Shown: one piece after another, positions 28,964 through 37,748 of the stretch
Layout: each line of letters begins with the position of its first letter
How positions within the stretch are numbered: the stretch's first letter is position 1
From: Ignatzschineria sp. F8392
Lineage (GTDB): Bacteria > Pseudomonadota > Gammaproteobacteria > Cardiobacteriales > Wohlfahrtiimonadaceae
Direction of reading: 5' to 3'
Assembly (NCBI RefSeq): GCF_002252045.1
Contig: NZ_NEFF01000001.1
Coordinates: forward strand, 620,001-684,000
DNA: 64,000 bases
The notes under the pieces: generated by a model
Told to the model about the DNA's origin: nothing
Seen by the model: only the letters and a program-made list of their open reading frames with translations
Databases searched by the model: none
Position numbers and translations under genes: made by a program

Positions 28964-30115
28964 ATGAATTTATTAACTTGTTATTTAAAATTTGATAAAG
29001 AAAAAGGTTTTTCTTTTGGTTTTACGGGATTAGATGTAAATGTGCCATGTTCATTTTACTTGTTAAGAGATGGGAAAAAGTATTTTATTACTGGTTATAG
29101 TGAGTTGAAGACAGGGTTATATAGTAAAAATATATCTCCAGGAACTTATCAGGTAATTGCTTTTGCTAGAGTGCATGAAGAAAGCCTCCCTATAATAATA
29201 AAGTCTAATATTATTACTTTAGACTCTTCTTTAAAAATAAAAAACTCATCTGAGAATGGTAATAAGAGAACGATACGACTAAAAGAATGGGGTGTAAACA
29301 TTAATAGGTTATTAATACCTAATGATGCTTATTTGAAAAATAGACCCAGCTTGATTAAAAAAAGTTATCAGTTAACTACAACTAAAAATGGTTTTATTAC
29401 AAATACAAAATTAAATGATAGTCTAGATGATGACTGTGAATCTATTTTATTTTTAGGAGCCTCTCAAATAGAGTGTTTGTATGTTGATGAAGGGAAAAGA
29501 ATCACTGATCAATTTCAAATAGCAATTAATTCTAATAATGGAGAAAATTATAAAGTATTAAATGGGGGATATTCAGGTACTACAAGCTTACAGATATTAA
29601 ATATTATTTTAAATAAAGCTGTAGAGGAGAAACCTAAGAGAATATATTGTTGTTTGCCTACAAATGATTTATATGCTTTTAATAATGGGGGTTATTGGAA
29701 TAATACACCTAGATTTTCAGCAATTATTCCCTCGGATAAGGTCTCTAGTAAAAAGCCTTTAGAAAAACACCAGTGGTATTCTGAATTAAGGAAAATATAC
29801 TCATTAATAATTAACTTTGTTGATTTAATTGATGCAGAAATATGCTTTATGACTTTTGCACATATTGATGATTATGATTATTCTTATAATAAGAATACTT
29901 ATAATAAAGATGTTTTTTCCAATTTATCGAATGATAGAAAAGTTTTAAATAGTATCTTTAGGGAAGTAATCTTAGATCTAGGAGGGGAATTGATAGATAT
30001 AGAGCAATATATCGATTTTGATCATAGGTATTTTTATGATGATGTTCATTTTAATGAGGATGGATGTAATTTTGTTGCCAATATTTTAATTACTAAAACA
30101 ATTTTGGGAAGCTAG
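28964..30115 (+). CDS. SGNH-hydrolase-like protein of the capsule locus
   Basis: 383 aa. After an N-terminal beta-rich segment (about 1-110), an SGNH fold is visible: ILFLGASQIE (block I, Ser in GAS), LNGGYSGTTS (block II Gly), CLPTNDLYA (block III Asn) and DDVHFNEDG (block V Asp-x-x-His). This set usually marks an O-acetylesterase or O-acyltransferase-like activity, so it may modify or trim acyl groups on the capsule (inference). It starts 6 bp after the upstream glycosyltransferase stop and has no signal peptide, so it is probably cytoplasmic. AT-rich. Confidence 0.7.
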   Translation: MNLLTCYLKFDKEKGFSFGFTGLDVNVPCSFYLLRDGKKYFITGYSELKTGLYSKNISPGTYQVIAFARVHEESLPIIIKSNIITLDSSLKIKNSSENGNKRTIRLKEWGVNINRLLIPNDAYLKNRPSLIKKSYQLTTTKNGFITNTKLNDSLDDDCESILFLGASQIECLYVDEGKRITDQFQIAINSNNGENYKVLNGGYSGTTSLQILNIILNKAVEEKPKRIYCCLPTNDLYAFNNGGYWNNTPRFSAIIPSDKVSSKKPLEKHQWYSELRKIYSLIINFVDLIDAEICFMTFAHIDDYDYSYNKNTYNKDVFSNLSNDRKVLNSIFREVILDLGGELIDIEQYIDFDHRYFYDDVHFNEDGCNFVANILITKTILGS

Positions 30116-30135
30116 TTTAGACAAGTTAGTTTTAT

Positions 30136-32334
30136 ATGAAAATAGAAAAAATAGAAAAAATAGAGGGTATAGAAAGGGAGATAAATAAAAAAATTTCTTA
30201 TTTGTTAACCCCATCTATTGAAACAATAGATCACGCATTTATGCCTTTGTCTGATCATCCTAGTATATATGGGATAAGTATTCCAAAATCATTTAAAGAA
30301 TATTTTTACTCTGATATAACTTCTTTAAAGTTGGATATGTATTTAAGTAATATAGAAAAAACATCTTTTGTTGTATCATTTGCAGAATATATATTTGAAA
30401 TTAATTACAATTCTGATAAAAACAAATTAAATTTTTATTACAATGGAATTAAAATTGCTCATTTACCATTGTCTAATAGATTTATGATTGTGTTAAGAGT
30501 TATTGATAATAAACTCTACTTGACAATAAATGGGAGAAGACTTAAAGAGTTAAAAGAAGATATTAGCGTAATAAAGCAGAGCGGATTAGTTATTAATAAT
30601 CTAGAAACTGACATATATCTTGTTGAAATTCAAGCTATGTATGCTGATAAAGGATATCATTATAAGTATTTTGGTTTCCACAATGAAAGAGCAACCAAAG
30701 AACTCTATAAAACAGCACCTAAATATGTTTTGGAATGGGAGAGAAGGACAAAGGAGTTTTACACTACATTATTATCATGCTACCAGTTGCTAAAATTTCA
30801 TGATCATTTATCTGATGAAACTATACAACTAGTTTATAAGTACTCTGAATTTGTATTTGAAACTCTTTTTGCTTGGCCTAAATGGAGACCTTCTTCAAAC
30901 ACTGATGTAGGTAATGCAATTTGGGAAACAAATAACTGGTCTAATGGCTATGCCGCAGGAGCTTTTTCTTTAAGTTGCTCAATTCTTAATATCAATAATG
31001 CTCGGGTTAATAGAAAATTTTTTGATCATGGGACTTCTTGGTTATTGGACAAAAGGGGACTGGGTACAGTAGGAATTACGCAAGCTTTTCCAAATACTAT
31101 TCATTGGAATAATAGATCGACTAATCATGGGATTGTAATATTAACAACTTTCTTATTAGGCGCCTTGCTGTTACATAAAAGATGGACTACATCTACGAAG
31201 GTATTGTATAAGGATTTACAAGAAATTGTTAATAGTTCATTACAGGACGGAAGTTATCTTGAAAGTATTTCTTATTTCCAGTTTATAGTTCTAGAGCTTT
31301 CACCATTTCTTTTTCTTTTAGCAGAGATGGAAAATATGGATATAAATGCCTTAATAGATAGGGATTTTCCTGCATTTAAAAAATGTTGTAATTTTATAAA
31401 ATATTCTTCAAATCCTGTTACAAAAAAATATTTTGCCAATTACGGTGACTGTGAAAGTACAGAAGAGTGGTTATTTCCTGTTTCCTGTTTTTTTCAGAAT
31501 ATCTCTCCCAATTTACTTTTTAGAGATTTAGAATATAAGCAAGAACTATATTCTATTTTTACTTTGAATTATGATGATAATGTAAATAATAAAAACTATG
31601 ATTGTAATTCTGTAGATTTTTGTTTTTTTAAAGATAATAGCTTCTTTTCATTGCATAATAATGAGGATGGATTTTATCTGTGGGTAAATGGATCTAAATT
31701 ACATAAAACACATAACAAAGATAATGATATAGGGGCATTTTATTTATCCGATACACTTGGGAAGATATTTGTAAAAAAACAGGGACGCTTGGTAACAAAT
31801 CATAATGTATTTGTAGTGGACTCAATATATTTAAATGAAGATCCAGTCAGTGTTATTAAAAAAATACCTGAATATACAAGTGCTCGTAAAATAAATGGTG
31901 TATTATCAATAGTTTATGAGGGTTCGGAGTCTATTTGTTTGAGAGTTAATATTAAAAATCATTTAACTTATGATAATAGGAAAATATTATCAGAATATTC
32001 TAGGTATTTCTATATTAGTAAGACTAAAGACTTTTATATGCTTATTTCAGATTATTTTGAATCTGAGTATAATATTGGTGTTAAAAGTTTAATCCATTTA
32101 TATGATGGAATAGTTCCTAATAGTATAAATAATCATAAAATTGCTCATGAAAGGTTTGTGGTCGAATGTGATAAAAATTCAATAATTAATTATTGTCATG
32201 AGCAACAATTATTAGAGATAAAAGCAGCTGGTTTTTGTAAGAAAGGTTGGATTCATACTTGTATCAATAATACACAAGATATTGATTTTAAACATGTGAT
32301 AGAGGAATTTTATAATAAGGTTTTGGAAAAATAG
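30136..32334 (+). CDS. heparinase II/III-like protein
   Basis: 732 aa with a long all-helical middle part (about 190-440), including WETNNWSNGYAAGAFSLS, THWNNRSTNHGIVI-like Asn/His-rich sequence and a DGSYLESISYFQF peptide. This pattern fits an alpha/alpha-toroid polysaccharide lyase. A beta-sandwich-like C-terminal part follows (FFSLHNNEDGFYLWVNG, YLSDTLGKIFV). No signal peptide is visible. The N-terminal about 170 residues look like a beta-sandwich (LamG-like) domain. It could cleave nascent capsule or be a non-enzymatic relative; the family assignment is from pattern, not alignment. It forms a set with the two preceding genes (20-bp gap). Confidence 0.5.
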   Translation: MKIEKIEKIEGIEREINKKISYLLTPSIETIDHAFMPLSDHPSIYGISIPKSFKEYFYSDITSLKLDMYLSNIEKTSFVVSFAEYIFEINYNSDKNKLNFYYNGIKIAHLPLSNRFMIVLRVIDNKLYLTINGRRLKELKEDISVIKQSGLVINNLETDIYLVEIQAMYADKGYHYKYFGFHNERATKELYKTAPKYVLEWERRTKEFYTTLLSCYQLLKFHDHLSDETIQLVYKYSEFVFETLFAWPKWRPSSNTDVGNAIWETNNWSNGYAAGAFSLSCSILNINNARVNRKFFDHGTSWLLDKRGLGTVGITQAFPNTIHWNNRSTNHGIVILTTFLLGALLLHKRWTTSTKVLYKDLQEIVNSSLQDGSYLESISYFQFIVLELSPFLFLLAEMENMDINALIDRDFPAFKKCCNFIKYSSNPVTKKYFANYGDCESTEEWLFPVSCFFQNISPNLLFRDLEYKQELYSIFTLNYDDNVNNKNYDCNSVDFCFFKDNSFFSLHNNEDGFYLWVNGSKLHKTHNKDNDIGAFYLSDTLGKIFVKKQGRLVTNHNVFVVDSIYLNEDPVSVIKKIPEYTSARKINGVLSIVYEGSESICLRVNIKNHLTYDNRKILSEYSRYFYISKTKDFYMLISDYFESEYNIGVKSLIHLYDGIVPNSINNHKIAHERFVVECDKNSIINYCHEQQLLEIKAAGFCKKGWIHTCINNTQDIDFKHVIEEFYNKVLEK

Positions 32335-32352
32335 AATGAAACATCTTTTAGC

Positions 32353-33264
32353 TTGAGCTATTATAAAAGAAGCAAGGATAGCACTCTAAATCAGATGCTT
32401 TTTGTAGAATCAGCCTGGCAAGGACGCTGGAATCGTTGGAAGTATAAGATTGCTTCTTATCCGGATCATCCTGAGCGGAATAATGACAAGCTCAAAAGAT
32501 TAGTGCAAAAAGCCAAAGATCGTGGAATTCCTACGGTCTTTTGGAATAAGGAAGATTCGGTTCATTTTGATCGCTTTATCGATAGTGCAAAGCTTTTTGA
32601 TCATGTTTTTACGGTGGATGAAACCTGTATTCCTCGTTATAAAGCGGTAATGGGGGAGGATGCTTCGGTTCATACTTTAATGTTTGCCGTGCAGCCCAAG
32701 TTCCATTTCTTTGATGGCTTTAACTTTAAGTATCATCGTGCGAATTTTGTTGGGAGTTATAGTCATCATATTCATAATGCGCGCCGGCAATGGCAGGATC
32801 AGCTTTTTCATTCGGTAACTGATTCGGGCCTAGGATTAACAGTATTTGATCGTAATTCTGGGCGTAAATCGGATAATTATCGTTATCCTATTCTTCCTAA
32901 GATGGAGATTAAGCGTGCTGTTAAATACCCTAAAACGGGGCAAATCTATAAGGATTATTTGGTCTCATTGAATGTGAATACCATAACAGATTCGCCGACG
33001 ATGTTTTCTCGTCGTTTAGTAGAGATCTTAGCGTGTGGTGGTATAGCTGTAACGACTCCAGCGCTTTCTGTTGAGGAACGCTTTAAAGATTATTGTCATG
33101 TAGTTCATAATGAGGAAGAGATGCGGGAGCTATTTAAGCGTTTAAAATATGGACCAAGTCAAGAAGATTTAGAGCGAGCTCGTGCCGGGGCAGAATATGT
33201 GGCAAAATATCACACTTGGGCACATCGTTTAGAAGAGATTGCAAAAGTAATAGGGCTAAAATAA
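32353..33264 (+). CDS. CgeB-like glycosyltransferase, module copy B (altered N-terminus)
   Basis: From LFVESAWQGRWNRWK onward it matches copies A and C almost residue for residue (FWNKEDSVHFDRF, FTVDETCIPRYK, FVGSYSHHIH, SPTMFSRRLVEILACGG). The first about 37 residues of copy A (including SDELTRSSIDRALRTI) are replaced by an unrelated stretch. The only starts are a TTG at 32353 or an ATG at 32395, the latter leaving only two residues before VESAW. Upstream, an ATG at 32336 meets a stop after six codons. The N-terminal Rossmann strand is therefore shortened and the protein may be impaired. It is followed 6 bp later by kpsC copy B. Confidence 0.8.
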   Translation: MSYYKRSKDSTLNQMLFVESAWQGRWNRWKYKIASYPDHPERNNDKLKRLVQKAKDRGIPTVFWNKEDSVHFDRFIDSAKLFDHVFTVDETCIPRYKAVMGEDASVHTLMFAVQPKFHFFDGFNFKYHRANFVGSYSHHIHNARRQWQDQLFHSVTDSGLGLTVFDRNSGRKSDNYRYPILPKMEIKRAVKYPKTGQIYKDYLVSLNVNTITDSPTMFSRRLVEILACGGIAVTTPALSVEERFKDYCHVVHNEEEMRELFKRLKYGPSQEDLERARAGAEYVAKYHTWAHRLEEIAKVIGLK

Positions 33265-33270
33265 TCGGTT

Positions 33271-35373
33271 ATGGGTGAGATTAAAATACCGCTTTTAAGT
33301 TATGGATTGTGGCGTCATCTGCAAAGATGGCGTTCTTTTTTTTCTGGGCAAAATTTGGAAGTGGTACTCACTTATCAGCCTCAAGATACCGCATTAGGTT
33401 GGGGCTATAAAAAGAGTGGCTTGCGAGCGCTTGGTCTTGCCGAAAAGAAACAGTTAAACGGCGCTATTTTGATCGAAGATGGCTTCCTTCGCTCTATGGG
33501 GTTAGGGGTGAGTGGTGATGCGCCGTTATCAATTGTGGTGGATGATTTGGGGATCTATTATGATGCTGCAAAACCCTCTCGGCTAGAGACACTTATTTTA
33601 GCGCAGGAGGATCTGCTCCCACGATTGTCGGAAGGGGCGCGGGCGCTTCGGCTGGTGATTGAGCATCAATTGACGAAATATAACCATCTTCCTGCCACTT
33701 GGCCGGCGCATCTTCCTTTTGATGCCGGGAAAAAGCAGGTGTTGGTGATTGATCAAACCTTTGGGGATCTCTCGTTGCAATATGGTGGCGTCACGCCGGA
33801 GACTTTTCAGAAGATGTTAAGCGCGGCTAAGGCGGAGAATCCCGATGCGGTGATCTGGGTGAAGATTCATCCCGATGTCTTAGCGGGGAAGAAGCAGGGG
33901 CATTTTACGGCGATGATGCCGGAATTACAGGCGGATATTCAGGTGCGATTATTGGCGGAGGATCTTCATCCTCACGCTCTGCTGGCGCGGATGGATCGTG
34001 TCTATGTAGCGACTTCGCAGATGGGGTTTGAGGCTTTGATGCTCGGTAAAGAGGTGATCACTTTTGGGCTACCTTGGTATGCCGGTTGGGGCTTAACGGA
34101 AGATCGGCATCCGCAGGTTCAAATGCCGGCGTTCAAATCCCGCTGCCGGCACGCAACACTTCTTGAGCTCTTTACCGCGAGTTACTTGCAATATTGCCGT
34201 TATCTTAACCCGTATACCGGCAAGCGTGGGACGATCTTTGATGTGATCGATTATCTCATCATGATGAAACGAAGGGAAGCGCTTCTCGCCGGGGAAATTT
34301 GGGTCGTTGGGCTCTCTTTCTGGAAGCGGCAGATTATTCGCCCCTTTATTCAGAGCTATCGTAATCAGCTTCGTTATTTCCGAACGGAGAAGGCATTACG
34401 GGAGGCGTATGCAGCGTTGCCGGAATCGGCACGGAGCAATATTCGCCTCTTAATTTGGGGAAAGCAATTTCCCGATTTAGTCAACTGGGCAGAGCAGGAG
34501 GAGATCGCCATTTTACGGATGGAAGATGGCTTTATCCGCTCGGTGGGATTAGGCTCCAATCTGGTGCCACCGCGCTCTTTAGTGCTCGATGACCGGGGGA
34601 TCTATTTTGATGCATCGCAACCTTCACGTTTAGAAGCGCTTTTAACGCATACAACATTTTCCGCAGAACTTTTAGCAGAAGCCGAGGCGCTACAACGGGA
34701 TCTTGTCGCCTTTAAGGTGGGGAAATATAATGTGGGTGACCGCACAGCGCAGATTCCAAGGATCAAGAATCGCCCCATTCTCCTCGTGCCGGGGCAGGTG
34801 GAAGATGATGCCTCCATTCAAACCGGTACGCGCGATATCAATACCAATTTAGGGCTGCTCCAAGCCGTTCGTCGGCAAAATCCCGAAAGCTATATTGTCT
34901 ATAAACCGCATCCCGATGTGGTGAGCGGAAATCGCCTTGGCCATGTGGATGAAGCGCTTGCTCGGCAATATGCCGATCTTGTGATGGCAGAGGGGGATAT
35001 CATTGCCATGATCGAGCAGTGTGATGAGCTCCATACCATGACCTCGCTCTCCGGCTTTGAAGCGCTCCTCCGCGGGAAGAAGGTAGTCTGCTACGGCATC
35101 CCTTTCTATGCCAATTGGGGCCTTACGGAAGATCACTACACCTTAACCGGCAGAAGAGGGCGGAAGCTCACCCTTTCGGAACTGATCGCCGGTACCTTGA
35201 TTCTCTATCCCACATATCTCGATATCGAGACCGGTAAAATCACCAATGCCACCACTACATTGCAAGCACTCGTTAAAGAGCGCGAAGCGCAAGGGCAGAC
35301 AAAACTGAAAACCACCTACCTTGAGCGAAAGTGGCAGCAGCTAAAAGGCTTGTGGAGAGTGATGGGGTGGTAG
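33271..35373 (+). CDS. kpsC: capsule dual beta-Kdo transferase KpsC, copy B
   Basis: 700 aa with the same two-half architecture as copy A (IEDGFLRSMGLG and MEDGFIRSVGLGS; KIHPDVLAGKKQGH and KPHPDVVSGNRLGH). The N-terminus (MGEIKIPLLSYGLWRHLQRW) differs clearly from A and C, while the second half is nearly identical in all three copies. Catalytic motifs are all present. Having several complete KpsC proteins is unusual, since one is enough for the linker. The IS relic begins just 8 bp after its stop codon. Confidence 0.93.
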   Translation: MGEIKIPLLSYGLWRHLQRWRSFFSGQNLEVVLTYQPQDTALGWGYKKSGLRALGLAEKKQLNGAILIEDGFLRSMGLGVSGDAPLSIVVDDLGIYYDAAKPSRLETLILAQEDLLPRLSEGARALRLVIEHQLTKYNHLPATWPAHLPFDAGKKQVLVIDQTFGDLSLQYGGVTPETFQKMLSAAKAENPDAVIWVKIHPDVLAGKKQGHFTAMMPELQADIQVRLLAEDLHPHALLARMDRVYVATSQMGFEALMLGKEVITFGLPWYAGWGLTEDRHPQVQMPAFKSRCRHATLLELFTASYLQYCRYLNPYTGKRGTIFDVIDYLIMMKRREALLAGEIWVVGLSFWKRQIIRPFIQSYRNQLRYFRTEKALREAYAALPESARSNIRLLIWGKQFPDLVNWAEQEEIAILRMEDGFIRSVGLGSNLVPPRSLVLDDRGIYFDASQPSRLEALLTHTTFSAELLAEAEALQRDLVAFKVGKYNVGDRTAQIPRIKNRPILLVPGQVEDDASIQTGTRDINTNLGLLQAVRRQNPESYIVYKPHPDVVSGNRLGHVDEALARQYADLVMAEGDIIAMIEQCDELHTMTSLSGFEALLRGKKVVCYGIPFYANWGLTEDHYTLTGRRGRKLTLSELIAGTLILYPTYLDIETGKITNATTTLQALVKEREAQGQTKLKTTYLERKWQQLKGLWRVMGW

Positions 35374-35381
35374 GTTAAAGC

Positions 35382-35501
35382 GTAAATTTATCCTAAAAAG
35401 AGACAAGCTAAAATGAGAGATTTCGTCATCCTTATTGAGATGGCGGAAATCATGAAGCGATAAAAACTTACAGAAACATCAATTGCTAACATTTTAAAGC
35501 T
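35382..35501 (+). mobile_element. relic of the 5' end of an IS3-family element
   Basis: This matches the first about 120 bp of the intact IS at 36539: a GTAAATTTATCCTAAAAAG end, then a GAGATGGCGGAAATCATGAAGCGA segment corresponding to the orfA ribosome binding site and start. The orfA frame is broken by a stop after three codons. It abuts the 3' end of kpsC copy B. The rest of the gap to 35662 is AT-rich with no gene seen. Confidence 0.85.
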
Positions 35502-35662
35502 TCTTATCATAGTTATATGCAACATCGTTGAAACTTTTTTGACTGGTGCACAAGCATACTATATCATTTGTTAAACGATGCTTAGGATCCTAATATATTA
35601 CTTTTAACTGTGTAGGGTATATTTCCTAAGTATTTTCTTTTTAAGAAAAGGTGAGGTTATAT

Positions 35663-35845
35663 ATGAGTAATAAGAAGGTGCTAAGACCAATCAATAAGGA
35701 AGTCGTAAGCTCTAAAGAATTCCTTATTATTCTGGAAAAGGATAGAAATAATATTAAAAAAAGCCGATTCATTCCTCCTAAATTAGGTTCTAATGGTGGC
35801 TTTGGTTTTTTTGAAGTTGAATATAAACTTTCTCAATTAAGATAA
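35663..35845 (+). CDS. small hypothetical protein
   Basis: 60 aa starting MSNKKVLRPINKEVV behind AAAAGGTGAGG, a good ribosome binding site. It contains FIPPKLGSNGGFGFFEVEYKL. I do not recognise the family and see no membrane segment or metal motif. A 24-bp gap separates it from the next gene, so the two probably form one unit. It lies between module copies B and C, in cargo that otherwise looks defence-related. Confidence 0.5.
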   Translation: MSNKKVLRPINKEVVSSKEFLIILEKDRNNIKKSRFIPPKLGSNGGFGFFEVEYKLSQLR

Positions 35846-35869
35846 GTAGGTTGAGGGGCTTTAATAACG

Positions 35870-36283
35870 ATGAGTAGTATGCAGACTCAAGAAAATTTTC
35901 AAAATGATACGTCCTCACAAGAAGCTAATTCTTCTGAACAGGAAGCAATGATGAGTCGTTTACTAGATCTACAAGAACGAAATCTTATCCTCCAAGGTAA
36001 AGAGCTTGATCTTAAAGAAAAGGATCTGGATAACCAAAAACATCTAGCTGAAAAGAATTTGGATCTATATGCTAATGATCTTCAATGTCAACGAGCTTAC
36101 AAATCCAAGTTAGTTATTTTAGGGATTGTTTTTAGTGTGTTTTTTATGATTTTCTTAGCTATCCTAGCTTACTGGGGGAAAGACGATATTATAAAAACGA
36201 TTTTAACTTTCATTTTAGGGGCTCTTTCGGGAGCTGGATTTATAAAAGGGAAGATAGCTTTAAGCAATACCGATAAACAGTAA
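35870..36283 (+). CDS. coiled-coil membrane protein, hypothetical
   Basis: 137 aa. The N-terminal half is polar with a Leu/Glu/Lys-rich coiled coil (LLDLQERNLILQGKELDLKE). Two hydrophobic segments follow (about 85-105 and 110-130), the second Gly-rich (FILGALSGAGFIKG). The protein probably sits in the inner membrane with a cytoplasmic coiled coil. Starts at 35870 or 35879 are both possible. The family is not recognised; the pairing with the 60-aa gene suggests joint function. Confidence 0.55.
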   Translation: MSSMQTQENFQNDTSSQEANSSEQEAMMSRLLDLQERNLILQGKELDLKEKDLDNQKHLAEKNLDLYANDLQCQRAYKSKLVILGIVFSVFFMIFLAILAYWGKDDIIKTILTFILGALSGAGFIKGKIALSNTDKQ

Positions 36284-36416
36284 CTCAACAAACCTCTCAA
36301 CAATCTTTATAAAGTATCAAAACGCATTTTAAGCGCATTTAAAGTTCTTTCACTATGAAAAGATCTATCATCTCACGTAAGAATTGGCGCTTAAGTGAAG
36401 TGCGATTTTTTGATAT

Positions 36417-36538
36417 CTACTCAAAAGCCGTTTTGTAATATGCTTGGATTACATTTAAAATCTCTTCTTCAGCAATCTCATCAATCCCCAAGAATCGCTG
36501 TGCAGGAATCCCTCTTTCTTCATACCGTAAACTTACCC
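36417..36538 (-). pseudogene. C-terminal remnant of an unknown gene, cut by the IS
   Basis: The minus strand reads RYEERGIPAQRFLGIDEI, then AEEEILNVIQAYYKTAFE and a stop at 36417. This is protein-like, but there is no start because the IS at 36539 interrupts it. It could be the 3' end of the DUF3800 gene on the far side of the IS, although no target duplication proves this. The interval 36284-36416 shows no other gene. Confidence 0.4.
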
Positions 36539-36609
36539 GTAAACTTACCCTAAAAAGACACAAGCCAAAACTAGAGATTTCTGTCATCATTATTTAGATG
36601 GAGGAAATC

Positions 36610-36873
36610 ATGAAACGATCAAAATTCACAGAAACACAAATTGTAAACATTTTAAAACTGGCAGAAAAGGGCGTTAAAGTTACCGATATCTGCCGAGAGC
36701 ACGGCATTAGTAGTGCTACGTACTATCAATGGAAAAGTAAATATGGAGGCTTAGAAGCCTCTGATTTGAAGCGATTACGGGAAATTGAAGCTGAAAATGC
36801 CAAGCTCAAAAAAATGTATGCTGAGTTAGCTTTAGAAAATGCAGCAATTAAGGATTTATTGGGAAAGCTGTAA
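36610..36873 (+). CDS. IS3-family OrfA
   Basis: 87-aa helix-turn-helix protein (MKRSKFTETQIVNILKL, VTDICREHGISSATYYQWKSKYGG) with a leucine-zipper tail (LREIEAENAKLKKMYAELALENAAI). The start at 36610 follows GGAGGAAATC. An in-frame ATG at 36598 lies inside that ribosome binding site and is less likely. Near its 3' end, GGGAAAG (36861-36867) is placed as G-GGA-AAG in frame, an ideal -1 slippery site for making an OrfAB fusion. Confidence 0.9.
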   Translation: MKRSKFTETQIVNILKLAEKGVKVTDICREHGISSATYYQWKSKYGGLEASDLKRLREIEAENAKLKKMYAELALENAAIKDLLGKL

Positions 36874-36905
36874 CGCCGGAACGACGCAGAGAAGCGACTC
36901 AACAC

Positions 36906-37736
36906 TTGGTATATCAAGGATTACTTTCGATAGCTAAGGCTTGTCGATTGACAGGACTTTCTCGTCGCAGTTGGTACCGGCCTGATCCGAAACAAAACCG
37001 TCTAAAGCGTGATCAGCCTATAGTGGATGCGCTTAATACAATTATTCAAGACTCCACACGGTCTCGTTGGGGGTTTTGGAAGTGCTTTCACCGATTAAGA
37101 CTCGATGGTAATTTATGGAACTTTAAACGCGTGTGGCGTATTTACTGTGCAATGAATTTAAATCAAAAGAGACGTACCAAAAAACGGTTACCAGAGCGTA
37201 ACCCTGTACCTTTAGCTGTACCTACAGAGGCTAATTATAGTTGGTCGTTCGATTTTATGAGTGATGCACTCTATAGCGGTACCCGCTTTAGAGTTTTGAA
37301 TATTATTGATGAAGGTACACGAGAAGCTTTAGATATTGTCGTTGATACCTCACTACCGGCCACTAGAGTTGTGAGAGTTTTAGAACAACTTAAAGAAGAA
37401 AGAGGCGTTCCTAGAATGATTCGTGTCGATAATGGCAGTGAAATGACTTCTTCAGCTTTTACAAAATGGTGTGAAAATAATCACGTTAGGATCTGTTATA
37501 TTGAGCCAGGAAAGCCAAATCAAAATGCTTATATCGAACGTTTTAATCGCAGTTATCGAACGGAAGTATTAACCCCCCATTTATTCTCCTCACTAGCGCA
37601 GGTGCGGGAACTTAGTTGGGCTTGGATGTTAAGTTATAATGAAGAAAGACCTCATGAGTCACTGGGAAATTTACCTCCCAGTGAATTTAAAAAACAATTA
37701 ACCAAAAAAGTCTCTAGTTATGAACTGTGCGCTTGA
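36906..37736 (+). CDS. IS3-family OrfB transposase (DDE integrase core)
   Basis: 276 aa in the displayed frame, but its real N-terminus probably comes from -1 frameshifting out of orfA. The frame is open back to 36852 and reads GKAVTPERRREATQHLVYQG, the typical OrfA-OrfB junction. The HTH_21 region is CRLTGLSRRSWYRP. The rve core carries WSFDFMSD (Asp), RVDNGSEM (Asp) and AYIERFNRSYR (Glu). The apparent TTG start at 36906 is therefore probably not used alone. Confidence 0.9.
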   Translation: MVYQGLLSIAKACRLTGLSRRSWYRPDPKQNRLKRDQPIVDALNTIIQDSTRSRWGFWKCFHRLRLDGNLWNFKRVWRIYCAMNLNQKRRTKKRLPERNPVPLAVPTEANYSWSFDFMSDALYSGTRFRVLNIIDEGTREALDIVVDTSLPATRVVRVLEQLKEERGVPRMIRVDNGSEMTSSAFTKWCENNHVRICYIEPGKPNQNAYIERFNRSYRTEVLTPHLFSSLAQVRELSWAWMLSYNEERPHESLGNLPPSEFKKQLTKKVSSYELCA

Positions 37737-37748
37737 CGGTAAGCTTAC

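Larger units (their letters stand above)
36539..37748 (+). mobile_element. intact IS3-family insertion sequence
   Basis: Imperfect terminal inverted repeats are GTAAACTTACCCTAAAAAG at the left and, in reverse complement, GTAAGCTTACCGTCAAG at the right. Inside are orfA and orfB in the -1 relation with a slippery heptamer. All catalytic residues appear present. An additional GTAAACTTACCC lies in tandem just outside the left end (36527). The element separates a DUF3800 gene start from a possible C-terminal remnant. Two relics of the same family lie at 22098 and 35382. Confidence 0.92.
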
